DNA of 64,000 nt from Roseospirillum parvum (GTDB taxonomy: Bacteria > Pseudomonadota > Alphaproteobacteria > Rhodospirillales > Rhodospirillaceae). Position 1 is the first letter of the stretch. Every line of letters begins with the position of its first letter. Location: the NCBI RefSeq assembly GCF_900100455.1, contig NZ_FNCV01000001.1:475093-539092 (forward strand), in the 5' to 3' direction. Made by a program: the position numbers and the translations under genes. The notes under the pieces were generated by a model. That model was not told the DNA's origin and did no database searches. It worked only from the letters and a program-made list of their open reading frames with translations. Shown here in pieces: positions 54,400-64,000 of this stretch.

Positions 54400-56688
54400 T
54401 CAGGAGAGGGCGATGCCATGGTCGTGGGCATAGGCGGCGAGGCGGCTTCTGAGGCTGCCATCGGGACGATCGAGCAGCGAGGCCAGGAACGGCGCGAACT
54501 GGGAGAGATCGAGGCTGCGCACCATCGCCTTGACCGGCCCGATGCCGGGCGGGGCCATGGACAGGGCGCGCACGCCCAGGCCGAGCAGGGCCATGGCTTC
54601 CAGCGGCCGACCGGCCATTTCGCCGCACACCGACAGCGGCACCTCGGCCGCCCGGCAGGCCTTGACGAGGTCGGCCAGGGCGTTGAGGACCGGCGGCGAC
54701 AGGGCGTCGTAGCGCCCCTCCAGGCGCTGGTTGCCGCGATCGCAGGCGAACAGGAACTGCAACAGGTCGTTGGAGCCGACGGAGACGAAGTCCACTTCCT
54801 TGAGCAGGGTGGGCAACTGGAAGAGCAGCGAGGGCACCTCCAGCATGGTGCCGACGGCGATCTCCTCGGGCAGCCGGGGCGGGCGGCCATGGGCCCCGGC
54901 CTCGGCCCGCTCGCGCTCGATCTCGCGCTCCAGGTTGCGGCGCGCGGCGCGGAACTCGGCCACCGTGGCGACCATCGGGAACATCACGCTGAGGCGTCGT
55001 CCGGCGGCGGCGCGCAGCAGGGCGCGCAACTGCTGGCGCAGGATGGCCGGGCGGTCCAGCGTGATGCGGATCGAGCGCCAGCCCATGGCCGGGTTGTCCT
55101 CGTCGCCGCCCTGCCAGTAGGGCAGCACCTTGTCGCTGCCCACGTCCAGGGTGCGGAAGACCACCGGTCGAGAGCCCGCGTGGTCGAGGATGCGCGAATA
55201 AAGGCCGGTCTGGGCGGCCACGTCGGGCAGCGCGGCGCGGGCCATGAAGGGCAGCTCGGTGCGATAAAGGCCGATGCCGTCGGCGCCGTGCTCCTCCAGA
55301 TGCGGCAGGTCGAGCATCAGGCCGGCGTTCATCATCAGGTTGACGTCCACGCCGTCCACGGTGCGGGCCGGCAGGTCGCGCAGGGCGGCGTAGCGGGCCT
55401 GGCGCTGCTGGCGGGCCTCGACGCTCTGGCGGAAGGTTTCCACCACGTCCTCGGAGGGGCGCAGGAACAACTGGCCGTGGTCGCCATCGACGATCACCGG
55501 GTCGTAGGCGTCGATGCGGTCGAACACGTCCTTGATGCGGGCCACCACCGGAATGCCCAGGGCACGGGCGATGATCACCGCGTGCATGGTGCGCGAGCCT
55601 TCCTCCATGACCAGCCCGCGCAGCCGCGAGCGGTCGTAGTCGAGCAGCTCGGTGGGGCCCAGCACGCGGGCCACCAGGATGGCGTCCTGGGGCAGCTCGC
55701 GGCGCACCTCGGCCCCGGTCAGGTGGGTCAGCAGGCGGTTGGTCAGGTCTTCCAGGTCGACCAGCCGTTCGCGCAGGTAGGGGTCGGTGATCTGCTGCAT
55801 CCTGAGGCGCATGTCGTCGTGCACCTTCTGCACGGCGGCGGCGGCGGTCAGGCCGCCGTCGATGGCCTCGCCGATGCGGCCGATCCACCCCTTGTCCTCG
55901 GCGAACATGCGGTAGGCGCCCATCACGTCACGCACGTCCTCGAAGGCGCCGTGGCCCAGGTTCTCAAGCTGGTCGAGCTGGCGGCCCAGGGTTTCCAGGG
56001 CTTCCTTCAGGCGGGCGTGCTCGGCCGCCGGATCCTCGGCGACCAGCCGGCCGATGCGGATCATCGGCTGGTGTGGCACGGCCAGGCCGATGGCCACCCC
56101 GGGATTGAGCGCCATGCCCTCCAGGCGCAGGGGCAGCAGGCCGATGCCATCGACCGGCTTGGTTTCCTCCGAGCTGACCACCTCGCCGGCGGCCAGCAGC
56201 TCGGCGACGATCATCGAGACGGTTTCCAGGATCTCGATGTCCTCGGCCGACCAGGCGCGGTGCTCGATGGTCTGCACGACGACCACGCCGCTGACCCGGG
56301 AGCCGCGCAGCACCGGCACGCCCATCAGCGAGCGGTAAAGCTCCTCGCCGGTTTCCGGGCGATAGGCGAAGCCGGGGTGGGACCAGGCGTCGGCCAGCCC
56401 GAGCGGCCGGGCGTGGGCGGCGATGTCGCCGACCAGCCCCTCGCCGACGCGCAGCCGGGTGGCGTGCACCGCCTGCGCCGCCAGACCGTGGGTGGCGAAC
56501 AGCTCCAGCACCTCGCCGGCCCGCATGACGTAGACCGAGCAGACATCGACCACCATCTGCTCGGCGATCACCTGGGCGATCTTGTCGAGCCGCGCCTGCG
56601 GCTCGCCGCCGCCGGCCAGGACGTCGCGCAGCCGGGTCAACAGGCGTCGGGAAACCCCGAGGCGATCCGGATCCTGGGTGGCGGGCAT
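54400..56688 (-). CDS. ptsP: PtsP, nitrogen-PTS enzyme I
   Basis: A 762-residue phosphoenolpyruvate-protein phosphotransferase of the PTS-Ntr. Residues of about 20-160 are an N-terminal GAF domain (VVDVCSVYVMRAGEVLELFATHGL...). Then the PEP-utilising N-domain, the swivelling phosphohistidine domain with H369 (GSRTMHAVIIARALGIPVVARI), and the C-terminal PEP-binding barrel (VVFRTLDVGSDKVLPY, ELPFMAR, SVCGEMAG). It senses nitrogen status and phosphorylates NPr. No Shine-Dalgarno is seen: the ATG lies inside a CCCGCCACCC repeat tract, so the true start may be a few codons different. Confidence 0.93.
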   Translation of the reverse strand: MPATQDPDRLGVSRRLLTRLRDVLAGGGEPQARLDKIAQVIAEQMVVDVCSVYVMRAGEVLELFATHGLAAQAVHATRLRVGEGLVGDIAAHARPLGLADAWSHPGFAYRPETGEELYRSLMGVPVLRGSRVSGVVVVQTIEHRAWSAEDIEILETVSMIVAELLAAGEVVSSEETKPVDGIGLLPLRLEGMALNPGVAIGLAVPHQPMIRIGRLVAEDPAAEHARLKEALETLGRQLDQLENLGHGAFEDVRDVMGAYRMFAEDKGWIGRIGEAIDGGLTAAAAVQKVHDDMRLRMQQITDPYLRERLVDLEDLTNRLLTHLTGAEVRRELPQDAILVARVLGPTELLDYDRSRLRGLVMEEGSRTMHAVIIARALGIPVVARIKDVFDRIDAYDPVIVDGDHGQLFLRPSEDVVETFRQSVEARQQRQARYAALRDLPARTVDGVDVNLMMNAGLMLDLPHLEEHGADGIGLYRTELPFMARAALPDVAAQTGLYSRILDHAGSRPVVFRTLDVGSDKVLPYWQGGDEDNPAMGWRSIRITLDRPAILRQQLRALLRAAAGRRLSVMFPMVATVAEFRAARRNLEREIERERAEAGAHGRPPRLPEEIAVGTMLEVPSLLFQLPTLLKEVDFVSVGSNDLLQFLFACDRGNQRLEGRYDALSPPVLNALADLVKACRAAEVPLSVCGEMAGRPLEAMALLGLGVRALSMAPPGIGPVKAMVRSLDLSQFAPFLASLLDRPDGSLRSRLAAYAHDHGIALS

Positions 56689-56787
56689 GGGCGGGTGGCG
56701 GGCTTGAGGGCGGGTCGGGTGGCGGGCTGTGGAAAGGGTCGGGTGGCGGGTGGGTAGCGGGCCGATTGGCGGGCCGGTGGGCGCCGC
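56689..56787. repeat. G-rich tandem tract between nmo and ptsP
   Basis: The plus strand carries repeated GGGTGGCGGG/GGGCGGGT units (about five copies, imperfect) immediately upstream of the ptsP start and running into its first codons. Closely spaced G-runs could form G-quadruplexes on the template strand. Related C-rich units code the Pro tracts at 1250-1400, 36705-36750 and 53080-53150. Confidence 0.75.
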
Positions 56788-57837
56788 CTAACCGCTGATG
56801 TGGCGTCGGGCGGCGATCGCCGCCACCGCCTGATCGACCAATTCGCCGATAATCTCGGCCGTCGGCTGCTCGCGGGTCACCATGCCGACGCTCTGCCCGG
56901 CCATCAGCGAGCCGTTCTCCACGTCGCCGTCGATCACCGCGCGGCGCAGGGCCCCGGCCCAGAAGTGCTCGATCTCGAGCTGTGCCGTCTTCTGGTCGAT
57001 CTCGCCGGCCCGGTAGCGGTCGATCACCTCGCGCTGCATCTCCATGAAGCGCCGGGTGCCCTGGTTGGTCAGGGCGCGCACCGGGATGACCGGGAACTGC
57101 GGGTCGATCTGCACGGTCGGCACGGCGTCGCGCGCGCTGGCCTTGATGAAGGCCTTCTTGAAGTCGGGATGGGCGATGCACTCGCTGGCGCACACGAAGC
57201 GGGTGCCCAACTGCACCCCGGCGGCGCCCATTTCCAGATAGGCGGCCAGGGCGTCGCCGCGGGCGATGCCGCCGGCCACGAACACCGGCACCTGATCGAT
57301 CTGGGGCAGGATCTCCTGGGCCAGCACGCCGGTGGTCACCGGGCCGATGTGGCCGCCGGCCTCGGCGCCCTCGATGATCAGCCCGTCGGCGCCGGCGCGG
57401 ATCAGCTTCTTGGCCAGCACCAGGGCCGGCGAGAAGCACAGCACCTTGGCCCCGAATTCCTTGATGCGCTTGATCGAGGCGCTGCTCGGCAGGCCCCCGG
57501 CCAGCACCACGTGGCCCACCTTGAGGTCGGCGCAGACGTCGATCAGGGCGTCAAGCTCGGGATGCAGGGTGATCAGGTTGACGCCGAAGGGACGGTCGGT
57601 CATGGCCTGGGTGGCGGTGATCTCGGCGGCCAGGAGGTCGGGCGGCATGGAGCCGCCGGCCAGCACGCCGAAGCCGCCGGCGTTGGAAATCGCCGAGACC
57701 AGGTTGCGTTCGGAAATCCACGACATGGCGCCGCCGAGGATGGCCACCTCGCAGCCCAGAAGCTCCCGGCCGGGGGCCCACAGGCGGTCGAGGATGCGCC
57801 GCGCGGCGGCGTCGGAAGAGGGCGAGATCTGCTCCAT
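56788..57837 (-). CDS. nitronate monooxygenase (2-nitropropane dioxygenase family)
   Basis: A 349-residue FMN-dependent TIM-barrel enzyme. Blocks: GGAMSWISERNLVSAISNAGGFGVLAGG, RPFGVNLITLHP, ADGLIIEGAEAGGHIGPV, PVFVAGGIARGDALAAYLEMGAAGVQLGTRFVCASE. Members oxidise propionate-3-nitronate or act as enoyl-ACP reductases (FabK-like); the exact reaction is not determined. It lies 9 bases after lysC. Confidence 0.9.
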   Translation of the reverse strand: MEQISPSSDAAARRILDRLWAPGRELLGCEVAILGGAMSWISERNLVSAISNAGGFGVLAGGSMPPDLLAAEITATQAMTDRPFGVNLITLHPELDALIDVCADLKVGHVVLAGGLPSSASIKRIKEFGAKVLCFSPALVLAKKLIRAGADGLIIEGAEAGGHIGPVTTGVLAQEILPQIDQVPVFVAGGIARGDALAAYLEMGAAGVQLGTRFVCASECIAHPDFKKAFIKASARDAVPTVQIDPQFPVIPVRALTNQGTRRFMEMQREVIDRYRAGEIDQKTAQLEIEHFWAGALRRAVIDGDVENGSLMAGQSVGMVTREQPTAEIIGELVDQAVAAIAARRHISG

Positions 57838-57846
57838 TGGGTCCCG

Positions 57847-59064
57847 TCAGGCGTCCAGGCCGTACGCCGCGTGCAGGGCGCGCAGGGCCAATTCGGTATA
57901 ATCCTCGGCGATCAGCACGCTGACCTTGATCTCCGAGGTGCTGATCACCTGGATGTTGATGCCCTTGTCGGCCAGGGCGGTGAACATGGTCTGGGCGACG
58001 CCGGCGTGGCTGCGCATGCCGACCCCGATGACCGACACCTTGACCACGCCGCTGTCCTTGACCAGGTCCTGGAAGCCCAGGTCGTCGCGCCGCGCTTCCA
58101 GCAGCTTGACGGCGCGATCCAGGTCGTTCTTGCCGACCGTGAAGGTGAGGTCGGTGGCCTTGCCGTCGTCGCTGACGTTCTGCACGATCATGTCGACGTT
58201 GATGTTGCCCTCGGCCAGCGGGCCGAAGATGCGCGCCGCCACGCCCGGCCGGTCGGCGACCTTGACCAGGGTGATCTTGGCTTCGTCGCGGCTGTAGGCG
58301 ATGCCGCTCACAAGTTCTTTTTCCACGATCTCGTCCTCGTCGCAGACCAGGGTTCCGGGGGCTTCGATGAAGCTGGAGAGCACCTGAAGGCGGACCCGGT
58401 ACTTCATCGCCATCTCGACCGAGCGGGTCTGCAGCACCTTGGCCCCCAGCGAGGCCATCTCCAGCATTTCCTCGTAGGTGATGCGCGACAGCTTGCGGGC
58501 ATTGGGCACGATGCGCGGGTCGGTGGTGTAGACCCCGTCCACATCGGTGTAGATGTCGCAGCGCTCGGCGTCCAGGGCGGCCGCCAGGGCGACGGCGGAG
58601 GTGTCCGAGCCGCCGCGCCCCAGGGTGGTGATGCGGTTGTCCGGGCCCAGGCCCTGGAAGCCGGGAACCACCGCCACCTGACCGCGCTCCAGGCGCTCGA
58701 TCAGGGCGGGGGCGTTGATTTCGGTGATGCGCGCCTTGCCGTGCGCCCCATCGGTGTTGATGGGAATCTGCCAGCCCAGCCAGGAGCGCGCCTCGACCCC
58801 CAGCTCCTGCAGGGCGAGCGCCAGCAGGCCGCTGGTCACCTGCTCGCCGGTGGCGACCACGGCGTCATACTCGCGGGCGTCGTGGAAGGGGGCGATGTCC
58901 GAGCAGTAGCCGACCAGCTGGTTGGTCACCCCGGCCATGGCCGAGACGACCACCGCCACCTGGTTGCCCTGGTCCACCTCGGCCTTGACCCGGGTGGCGA
59001 CGTGGCGGATGCGGTCGAGGTCGGCGACCGAGGTGCCGCCGAATTTCTGAACGATTCGGGCCAT
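57847..59064 (-). CDS. lysC: aspartate kinase
   Basis: A 405-residue kinase starting the lysine/threonine/methionine pathways. N-terminal [13 protein letters not shown], then [56 protein letters not shown], and two C-terminal ACT domains ([40 protein letters not shown]) for feedback inhibition. ATG 59064 matches homologue starts; the frame continues 23 codons upstream. Confidence 0.96.
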   Translation of the reverse strand: MARIVQKFGGTSVADLDRIRHVATRVKAEVDQGNQVAVVVSAMAGVTNQLVGYCSDIAPFHDAREYDAVVATGEQVTSGLLALALQELGVEARSWLGWQIPINTDGAHGKARITEINAPALIERLERGQVAVVPGFQGLGPDNRITTLGRGGSDTSAVALAAALDAERCDIYTDVDGVYTTDPRIVPNARKLSRITYEEMLEMASLGAKVLQTRSVEMAMKYRVRLQVLSSFIEAPGTLVCDEDEIVEKELVSGIAYSRDEAKITLVKVADRPGVAARIFGPLAEGNINVDMIVQNVSDDGKATDLTFTVGKNDLDRAVKLLEARRDDLGFQDLVKDSGVVKVSVIGVGMRSHAGVAQTMFTALADKGINIQVISTSEIKVSVLIAEDYTELALRALHAAYGLDA

Positions 59065-59285
59065 GATGGATCGCGCTTTGAAACGGCTGTCCCAGTTTGG
59101 TGTCCCGGTCGGCTGGTGTGGCCTGAGGGGCAAACAGGTTGGCGGGAAGGGAGGGGACGGGGCTTGCGTCGTGGCCTTGGCGGCCGTCGAACGGTTGCCC
59201 GACCCGGCGGGCGCGTATACATATCCCGTCAGCCCGGCCCAAGCAAGCCGCCGCCCGGTCCCGTTGCCCAGGGAGTTTGCAGACC

Positions 59286-60029
59286 ATGTCCGCCATCAGC
59301 ACCGCCAGCCCCGAGGAAACCGCCAAGTTCGCCGCCATGGCCGACTCCTGGTGGGACCCCGAGGGCAAGTTCAAGCCGCTGCACAAGTTCAACCCCTTGC
59401 GCATCGGCTACGTGCGCGACCGCCTGGCCGAACACTTCGGGCGCACCGACCGGCTGGAGGGCGAGACGCCGTTCGAGGGCCTCAGGCTGCTCGACGTGGG
59501 CTGCGGCGGCGGCCTGATCGCCGAGCCGATGGCCCGCCTGGGCTTTGATGTCACCGCCATCGACGCCGGCGAGAAGAACGTCAAGATCGCCGCCCTGCAC
59601 GCCGAGCAGAGCGGCGTCAAGGTCGACTACCGCCATTGCCTGCCCGAGGATCTGGCCGAGGAAGGCAAGACCTACGACGTGGTGCTGATCCTGGAAGTGG
59701 TCGAGCACGTGGCCGACCTTGCGCACTTCCTGCAGTCGGTCGGGCGCATGGTGCGGCCCGGCGGGGCGCTCATCGCCGCCACCCTGAACCGCACCGCCAA
59801 GTCGCTGGTGATGGCCAAGTTCGGGGCCGAGTACGTGGTTCGCTGGCTGCCCCGGGGGACCCACGACTGGCGCAAGTTCGTCAAGCCTAGCGAGCTGACC
59901 GACCACATGCGCCACGCCGGCCTGACCCCCGGCGAGGTCAAGGGCATGACCTACCATCCGTTCGCCGACTCGTGGGAAATGACCGGCGATCTGTCGATGA
60001 ACTACATCATGTTCGCCACCAAGCCCTGA
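59286..60029 (+). CDS. ubiG: ubiquinone O-methyltransferase UbiG
   Basis: A 247-residue SAM methyltransferase acting at both O-methylation steps of ubiquinone synthesis. SAM motif [31 protein letters not shown]; the UbiG block [12 protein letters not shown]-like [22 protein letters not shown] follows. N-terminus [37 protein letters not shown] is typical. ATG at 59286 with GGGAG upstream. Divergent from lysC. Confidence 0.96.
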   Translation: MSAISTASPEETAKFAAMADSWWDPEGKFKPLHKFNPLRIGYVRDRLAEHFGRTDRLEGETPFEGLRLLDVGCGGGLIAEPMARLGFDVTAIDAGEKNVKIAALHAEQSGVKVDYRHCLPEDLAEEGKTYDVVLILEVVEHVADLAHFLQSVGRMVRPGGALIAATLNRTAKSLVMAKFGAEYVVRWLPRGTHDWRKFVKPSELTDHMRHAGLTPGEVKGMTYHPFADSWEMTGDLSMNYIMFATKP

Positions 60030-60103
60030 GCCGGGCCGGGCGGGACGTGAGGCGTCGTGGGGCGGGGCCGGGCGTGAGGCGTCCGGCCCCGCCCGGCGGC
60101 GAA

Positions 60104-61891
60104 TCACCCGGCGAGGTAGGACGAGATGTCCACCTCGTCGATCTGTTCCGGCCTCAGGAAGCGCTCGGCATAGGCCTTGTAGGCGCCGGAGCGCAGGAAC
60201 AGCTCGAAGATGTCGCCGTCGATGTGGTTGTCCTTTTTCATGAAGGACAGGATGCGGATCGCCTCGCTCAGCTTCTTCGGCTGCTTGTAGGGGCGGTCGG
60301 CGGCGGTCAGCGCCTCGAAGATGTCGGCCACCGCCATGATGCGCTCCGAGACCCCCATCTCGGCGCCTTTCAGCCCACGCGGATAGCCCGAGCCGTCCAT
60401 CTTTTCGTGGTGGTTGCCGGCGATCACCGGCACCCGCTTCAGGTGGCGCGGGAAGGGGAGCTGGTCGAGCATCTCCTGGGTGATGACGATGTGATCGTTG
60501 ATCACCTTGCGCTCTTCCTCGGTCAGGGTGCCGCGCTGGATGGACAGGTTGTAAAGCTCGCCCAGATTGTAGATGTCCTTGAGGTGGTCGGGCCGGTCCT
60601 CGAGCAGCCTTTCCTCGGCCGGGGCCGGCGGCGGCGGTTTGTCGGCCAGCCGCTGGCGCTCGGCCCAACTCACCCCCAGGGTGCGGTCGAAGGTGCGCAT
60701 GAAGGTCTGGGCGCCGATCTCGCGCAGCCGGCTGATCTTCTCCGGGGCCATGAACTCGCCGCCGATGTTGGCCTCGGCGATGAAGGCGAACTGTTCCTCG
60801 AGCTCGGCGCAGCGGGCCGCGTAGGCCTCGCCCAGGCTGGCCTCGTCGCCGCCGGCCAGCCGCGCCTTGAGGTAGGCGATCTCGGCATCGCGGCGCAGCA
60901 CCTCGAAGCGGGTGCGCACCTCGTGGATGCGGTCCCAGATGGTTTCCAGCTTGGTCGCCTTGTCGACCACGTACTCGGGCGTGGTCACCTTGCCGCAGTC
61001 GTGCAGCCAGGCCGCCAGATGCAGCTCGTACCACTGGTCATCGTTCAGCTGGTAATCGGCGAAGGGGCCGCTGTCCTCGGCGCATCCGGCCTCGGCCAGC
61101 ATCTTGGCGATCACCGGGACGCGCTCGCAGTGGCCGCCGGTGTAGGGCGACTTGGCGTCAATCGCCCGGGCGATCACCTTGATCATAGAGTCGAGCAGGT
61201 CGCGCTGGGCCGAGATCAGTTGCTGGTTGTCGATGGCCACCGCGGCCTGACTGGCCAGGGCCTCGATGATCGGTTGCAGGCCGATGTCGAAGGGGACCAC
61301 TCGGCCGTCGTCGTCGCGGGCGTTGATCAGCTGCAGGACGGCGATGACCTCGCCCTGGTAGTTCTTCATCGGCACGTTGAGGAAGGACTTCGAGCGATAA
61401 CCGGTGCCCTGGTCGAACTTCTTGGTGCCCGAGAAGTCGTACCCCTCGGCGGTGTAGGCGTCGTCGATGCTGATCGTCTTGCCGCCCAGGGCGCAGGAGG
61501 AGGCGACGTTGTTGTAGTTGGGCTGGCCGGTCTCCGGGTTGTACAGGTTGACCGGCGGCAGCGGGATGGCCACCCCGGTGGTGCCGCCCATGGCGGTGTT
61601 CAGGGTGTCGTTGCGCAGAATGGCGAAGGCCAGCTTGCGGTCCTCGGTGACCAGATACAGCGTGCCGCCGTCCGAGTTGGCGAGGTCCTTGGCTTCCAGC
61701 AGGATGCGTTCCAACAGGCGGTCGTGGTCGCGCTCGGCCGACAGGGCGATGCCCAGTTCGATCAGTCGGTGCAGACGGCTTGATTTCTGGTCTTCCAGCC
61801 GCCGCCCGCGCCGGTATCGGCGTTCGCCCGGGGGCGATCCACCGGCGCCCTGTTGTGGCGGCAGGCCGCTGTTCGATCCGTTGCCCGACAT
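60104..61891 (-). CDS. GAF/HD-GYP phosphodiesterase with large insertion
   Basis: A 595-residue signalling protein. Residues of about 40-230 hold a GAF domain (RLIELGIALSAERDHDRLLERILLEAKDLANSDGGTLYLVTEDRKL ... FLNVPMKNYQGEVIAVLQLINA). From about residue 260 comes the HD-GYP domain, with H297-D298 (AAWLHDCGKVTTPEYVVDK), HH...GYP at G502-Y503-P504 (NHHEKMDGSGYPRGLKG) and the C-terminal ERIMAVADIFEALTAADRPYK. HD and GYP motifs are 205 residues apart, leaving an insertion of about 140 residues rich in charged helices (IWDRIHEVRTRFEVLRRDAEIAYLKARLAG). Expected to hydrolyse c-di-GMP. Start ATG 61891; the frame is open to 61972. Confidence 0.92.
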   Translation of the reverse strand: MSGNGSNSGLPPQQGAGGSPPGERRYRRGRRLEDQKSSRLHRLIELGIALSAERDHDRLLERILLEAKDLANSDGGTLYLVTEDRKLAFAILRNDTLNTAMGGTTGVAIPLPPVNLYNPETGQPNYNNVASSCALGGKTISIDDAYTAEGYDFSGTKKFDQGTGYRSKSFLNVPMKNYQGEVIAVLQLINARDDDGRVVPFDIGLQPIIEALASQAAVAIDNQQLISAQRDLLDSMIKVIARAIDAKSPYTGGHCERVPVIAKMLAEAGCAEDSGPFADYQLNDDQWYELHLAAWLHDCGKVTTPEYVVDKATKLETIWDRIHEVRTRFEVLRRDAEIAYLKARLAGGDEASLGEAYAARCAELEEQFAFIAEANIGGEFMAPEKISRLREIGAQTFMRTFDRTLGVSWAERQRLADKPPPPAPAEERLLEDRPDHLKDIYNLGELYNLSIQRGTLTEEERKVINDHIVITQEMLDQLPFPRHLKRVPVIAGNHHEKMDGSGYPRGLKGAEMGVSERIMAVADIFEALTAADRPYKQPKKLSEAIRILSFMKKDNHIDGDIFELFLRSGAYKAYAERFLRPEQIDEVDISSYLAG

Positions 61892-62055
61892 GACGCGCGA
61901 GCCCCTTGTCCCGGATGGCCGTTTATATGAGATGAGCATAGGCCCTGGCCCCGGCCGGAACAACAACCACATGCGGGTGGTCGCCTCGCCGGTGGGGTGT
62001 CGTGTATAAGCGGCGGGTGTCCCGTCCCCCTGTCCGTGGAGCGTTCTGAAGGTCC

Positions 62056-63579
62056 ATGCCGTTTTCCTCGTTGCGCGACTTCATCGACCGGCTGGAGCGC
62101 TCCGGCCGTCTGGTCCGGGTGTCGGCCCCGGTTAGCACCCACCTCGAGATGACCGAGATCCAGACCCGCCTGCTGGCCGAGGGCGGCCCGGCGGTGCTGT
62201 TCGAGAACCCGGTCGATGCCGACGGGCGGCCGGCCGAAATGCCGGTCCTGGTCAATCTGTTCGGCACCGTCGAACGGGTCGCCTGGGGCATGGACCGCGA
62301 GCCCCACGAGTTGCGCCAGGTGGGCCACACCCTGGCCTTCCTCAAGCAGCCGGAACCGCCGGGCGGCCTGCGCAAGGCGTTGGAGATGGCGCCGCTGGCC
62401 CGCACCGTGCTGGCCATGCAGCCGCGCACGGTGCGCAAGGCGCCGTGCCAGGAGGTGGTGCTGACCGGCGATCAGGTGGACCTGTCCCGCCTGCCGGTGC
62501 AGGGCTGCTGGCCCGGCGAGCCGGCGCCGCTGATCACCTGGCCGCTGGTCGTCACCCAGGGGCCGGACCCCAAGGGCGAGCGTTCGGACGTCTTCAATCT
62601 GGGCATCTACCGCATGCAGGTGACCGGCCGGGACACCACCCTGATGCGCTGGCTGAAGCATCGCGGCGGGGCCCAGCACTACCGGCGCTGGAAGGCGGGC
62701 AAGGCCGAGCCCTTCCCGGCCGCGGTGGTCCTGGGGGCCGACCCGGGGACCATCCTGGCCGCCGTGACGCCGGTCCCCGACACCCTCTCCGAATACCAGT
62801 TCGCCGGCCTGCTGCGCGGCCAGAAGGTGGATCTGGTGGACTGCAAGACGGTGCCCCTGAAGGTGCCGGCGACGGCCGAGATCATCCTCGAGGGCCATGT
62901 GTTGCTCGACGAGTACGGCGACGAGGGGCCCTACGGCGACCACACCGGCTATTACAACGCCGTCGAGCCGTTTCCGGTGTTCAAGGTTTCGGCCATCACC
63001 ATGCGCCGCGACCCGATCTATCTGTCCACCTTCACCGGCCGCCCGCCCGACGAGCCGAGCGTCCTCGGCGAGGCCCTGAACGAGGTCTTCATCCCCCTGT
63101 TGCAGCAGCAGTTCCCGGAGATCGTCGATTTCTGGCTGCCGCCCGAGGGGTGCTCGTACCGCATCGCCGTGGTCAGCATCCGGAAGGGCTACCCGGGCCA
63201 CGCCAAGCGGGTGATGATGGGGGTCTGGTCGTTCCTGCGCCAGTTCATGTACACCAAGTTCGTCATCGTGGTGGACGACGACATCAACACCCGCGACTGG
63301 AACGACGTGATGTGGGCCATCTCGACCCGCATGGACCCGGTGCGCGACACCACCATGATCGAGGGCACGCCCATCGACTATCTGGACTTCGCCAGCCCGA
63401 AAGCCAATCTGGGGGGCAAGATGGGGCTGGACGCGACCAACAAGTGGCCGCCCGAAACCGATCGCGATTGGGGCGAGAAGATCGTCATGGAGCCGGACAT
63501 GGTGGAACGGGTCAGCGCCCGCTGGTCGGAACTGGGCCTGCCCGGCAGCGGGCGGCCGATCTGGCCGGCCAAGGATTGA
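62056..63579 (+). CDS. ubiD: 3-octaprenyl-4-hydroxybenzoate carboxy-lyase (UbiD)
   Basis: A 507-residue prenyl-FMN-dependent decarboxylase for ubiquinone synthesis. Typical blocks: [99 protein letters not shown], and [16 protein letters not shown] (prFMN/metal site with E/D). ATG follows GAAGG. A TATAAG lies at 62005-62010 upstream as a possible -10. Confidence 0.96.
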   Translation: MPFSSLRDFIDRLERSGRLVRVSAPVSTHLEMTEIQTRLLAEGGPAVLFENPVDADGRPAEMPVLVNLFGTVERVAWGMDREPHELRQVGHTLAFLKQPEPPGGLRKALEMAPLARTVLAMQPRTVRKAPCQEVVLTGDQVDLSRLPVQGCWPGEPAPLITWPLVVTQGPDPKGERSDVFNLGIYRMQVTGRDTTLMRWLKHRGGAQHYRRWKAGKAEPFPAAVVLGADPGTILAAVTPVPDTLSEYQFAGLLRGQKVDLVDCKTVPLKVPATAEIILEGHVLLDEYGDEGPYGDHTGYYNAVEPFPVFKVSAITMRRDPIYLSTFTGRPPDEPSVLGEALNEVFIPLLQQQFPEIVDFWLPPEGCSYRIAVVSIRKGYPGHAKRVMMGVWSFLRQFMYTKFVIVVDDDINTRDWNDVMWAISTRMDPVRDTTMIEGTPIDYLDFASPKANLGGKMGLDATNKWPPETDRDWGEKIVMEPDMVERVSARWSELGLPGSGRPIWPAKD

Positions 63580-63586
63580 GGTCGCC

Positions 63587-64000
63587 ATGCCCGAGGGGCT
63601 GATCGGCGGCCTGTTCCTGGCCCTCATGCTGTCGGCGCTGCCGGCCACGGTGGTTGCCCTGGTCCGCCCGGAGGCCCTGTGGCTGGGCCGCTCGGCGCGC
63701 ACCGTGCGCGGTGCCCTGGGCATGGCGGCGGCCGGCTTCTGGCTCGGTCTGCTGGGGATGATCCTGACCTGGCCGCCCTCGGCCTTCTGGGCCCTGGTCG
63801 GCACCGGCGGGCTGACCCTGGTCGGCGGGCTGCGCGTGCTCGGCGCCCTGGATGCCCGGCGCCGGGCCGAGGCCCTGCCGCGCGGCGCGCCGACCCCGCC
63901 CGAGGTGGCCGAGGTGCTGGACCGGGCGCGGGGCGATCTGGCGGCCCTGGAAAGCGCCGCCGCCGCCCATCCGACGCTGGGCCCGGCGGCCGCCGAGGTG
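63587..64000 (+). CDS. membrane protein, 5' part (runs off the window)
   Basis: The frame starts at ATG 63587 (GAGG 5 bases upstream, 7 bases after the ubiD stop) and stays open to the end of the window, 138 codons. Two hydrophobic segments (LIGGLFLALMLSALPATVVALV; GMAAAGFWLGLLGMILTWPPSAFWALVGTGGLTLVGGL) are followed by a charged Ala/Glu/Arg helix-rich region. Not recognised; a membrane-anchored coiled-coil protein is the most that can be said. Probably cotranscribed with ubiD. Confidence 0.7.
   Translation, partial: MPEGLIGGLFLALMLSALPATVVALVRPEALWLGRSARTVRGALGMAAAGFWLGLLGMILTWPPSAFWALVGTGGLTLVGGLRVLGALDARRRAEALPRGAPTPPEVAEVLDRARGDLAALESAAAAHPTLGPAAAEV

Overview
The window is about 64 kb of high-GC DNA from an alphaproteobacterium, most plausibly a Rhodospirillales-type facultative autotroph. 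This is inferred from the F1-ATPase order atpHAGDC, DUF4167, HspQ, UbiG and UbiD (ubiquinone), the PtsP/LysC/PrfA/PrmC neighbourhood, and a form IA RuBisCO operon with CbbQ and CbbO. No rRNA, tRNA, CRISPR array, transposase or phage gene was seen, and no photosynthesis gene is in the window, so phototrophy cannot be decided.

Layout. 1-5.3 kb (plus): an AhpD-like peroxidase-related protein, a hemerythrin-pentapeptide fusion, SppA and PurU. 5.5-12.0 kb (minus): a six-gene acyl-CoA catabolic operon (APH kinase, acyl-CoA dehydrogenase, SDR, GntR regulator, second acyl-CoA dehydrogenase, 3-hydroxyacyl-CoA dehydrogenase) with a perfect GntR-type palindrome at its promoter. 12.2-15.3 kb: a quinone oxidoreductase and a RimK/GNAT pair. 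15.4-21.8 kb: cbbLSQO (minus) with divergent cbbR. 21.8-22.9 kb: hspQ, and a half-size GDT1-type Mn transporter behind a yybP-ykoY (Mn2+) riboswitch. 23.5-28.6 kb: atpHAGDC. 29-35 kb: a small envelope/signalling cluster with a TadD-like lipoprotein, an orphan secretin N-domain protein, a response regulator with a degenerate GGDEF domain, and a large exported SEL1 protein. 35.5-39.5 kb: thrC, an M16 peptidase and threonine ammonia-lyase. 39.8-44.1 kb: rpmI-rplT-pheS-pheT. 44.4-45.2 kb: a BAX-inhibitor-like membrane protein. 45.7-59.1 kb (minus): lysC, nitronate monooxygenase, ptsP, rodZ-like, ispG, hisS, hemA (glutamyl-tRNA reductase), prfA, prmC and DUF4167. 59.3-64 kb: ubiG, a GAF/HD-GYP protein with a large insertion, ubiD and the start of a membrane protein.

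The intergenic DNA is unusually structured. One repeat family consists of long, near-perfect hairpins bracketed by TAGAGC...GCTCTA (5.4, 22.9 and 44.2 kb); at two places its TAG is the stop codon of the neighbouring gene. A second consists of GC-rich composite elements of about 200-360 bp made of inverted hairpin modules (17.8, 23.0, 35.1 and 45.2 kb). Two of these are bracketed by ATACCA..CGGCGAT-type inverted ends, and two share a core hairpin with compensatory base changes. Short tandem repeats of 14, 17 and 24 bp lie next to several gene starts or stops.

The best candidates for undescribed biology are the self-regulated acyl-CoA operon of unknown substrate, the hemerythrin-pentapeptide fusion, the 29-35 kb cluster with its probable c-di-GMP-binding but catalytically dead GGDEF protein, the HD-GYP insertion, and the two mobile-looking hairpin families. 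Everything here was read by eye from sequence; no database search was run.
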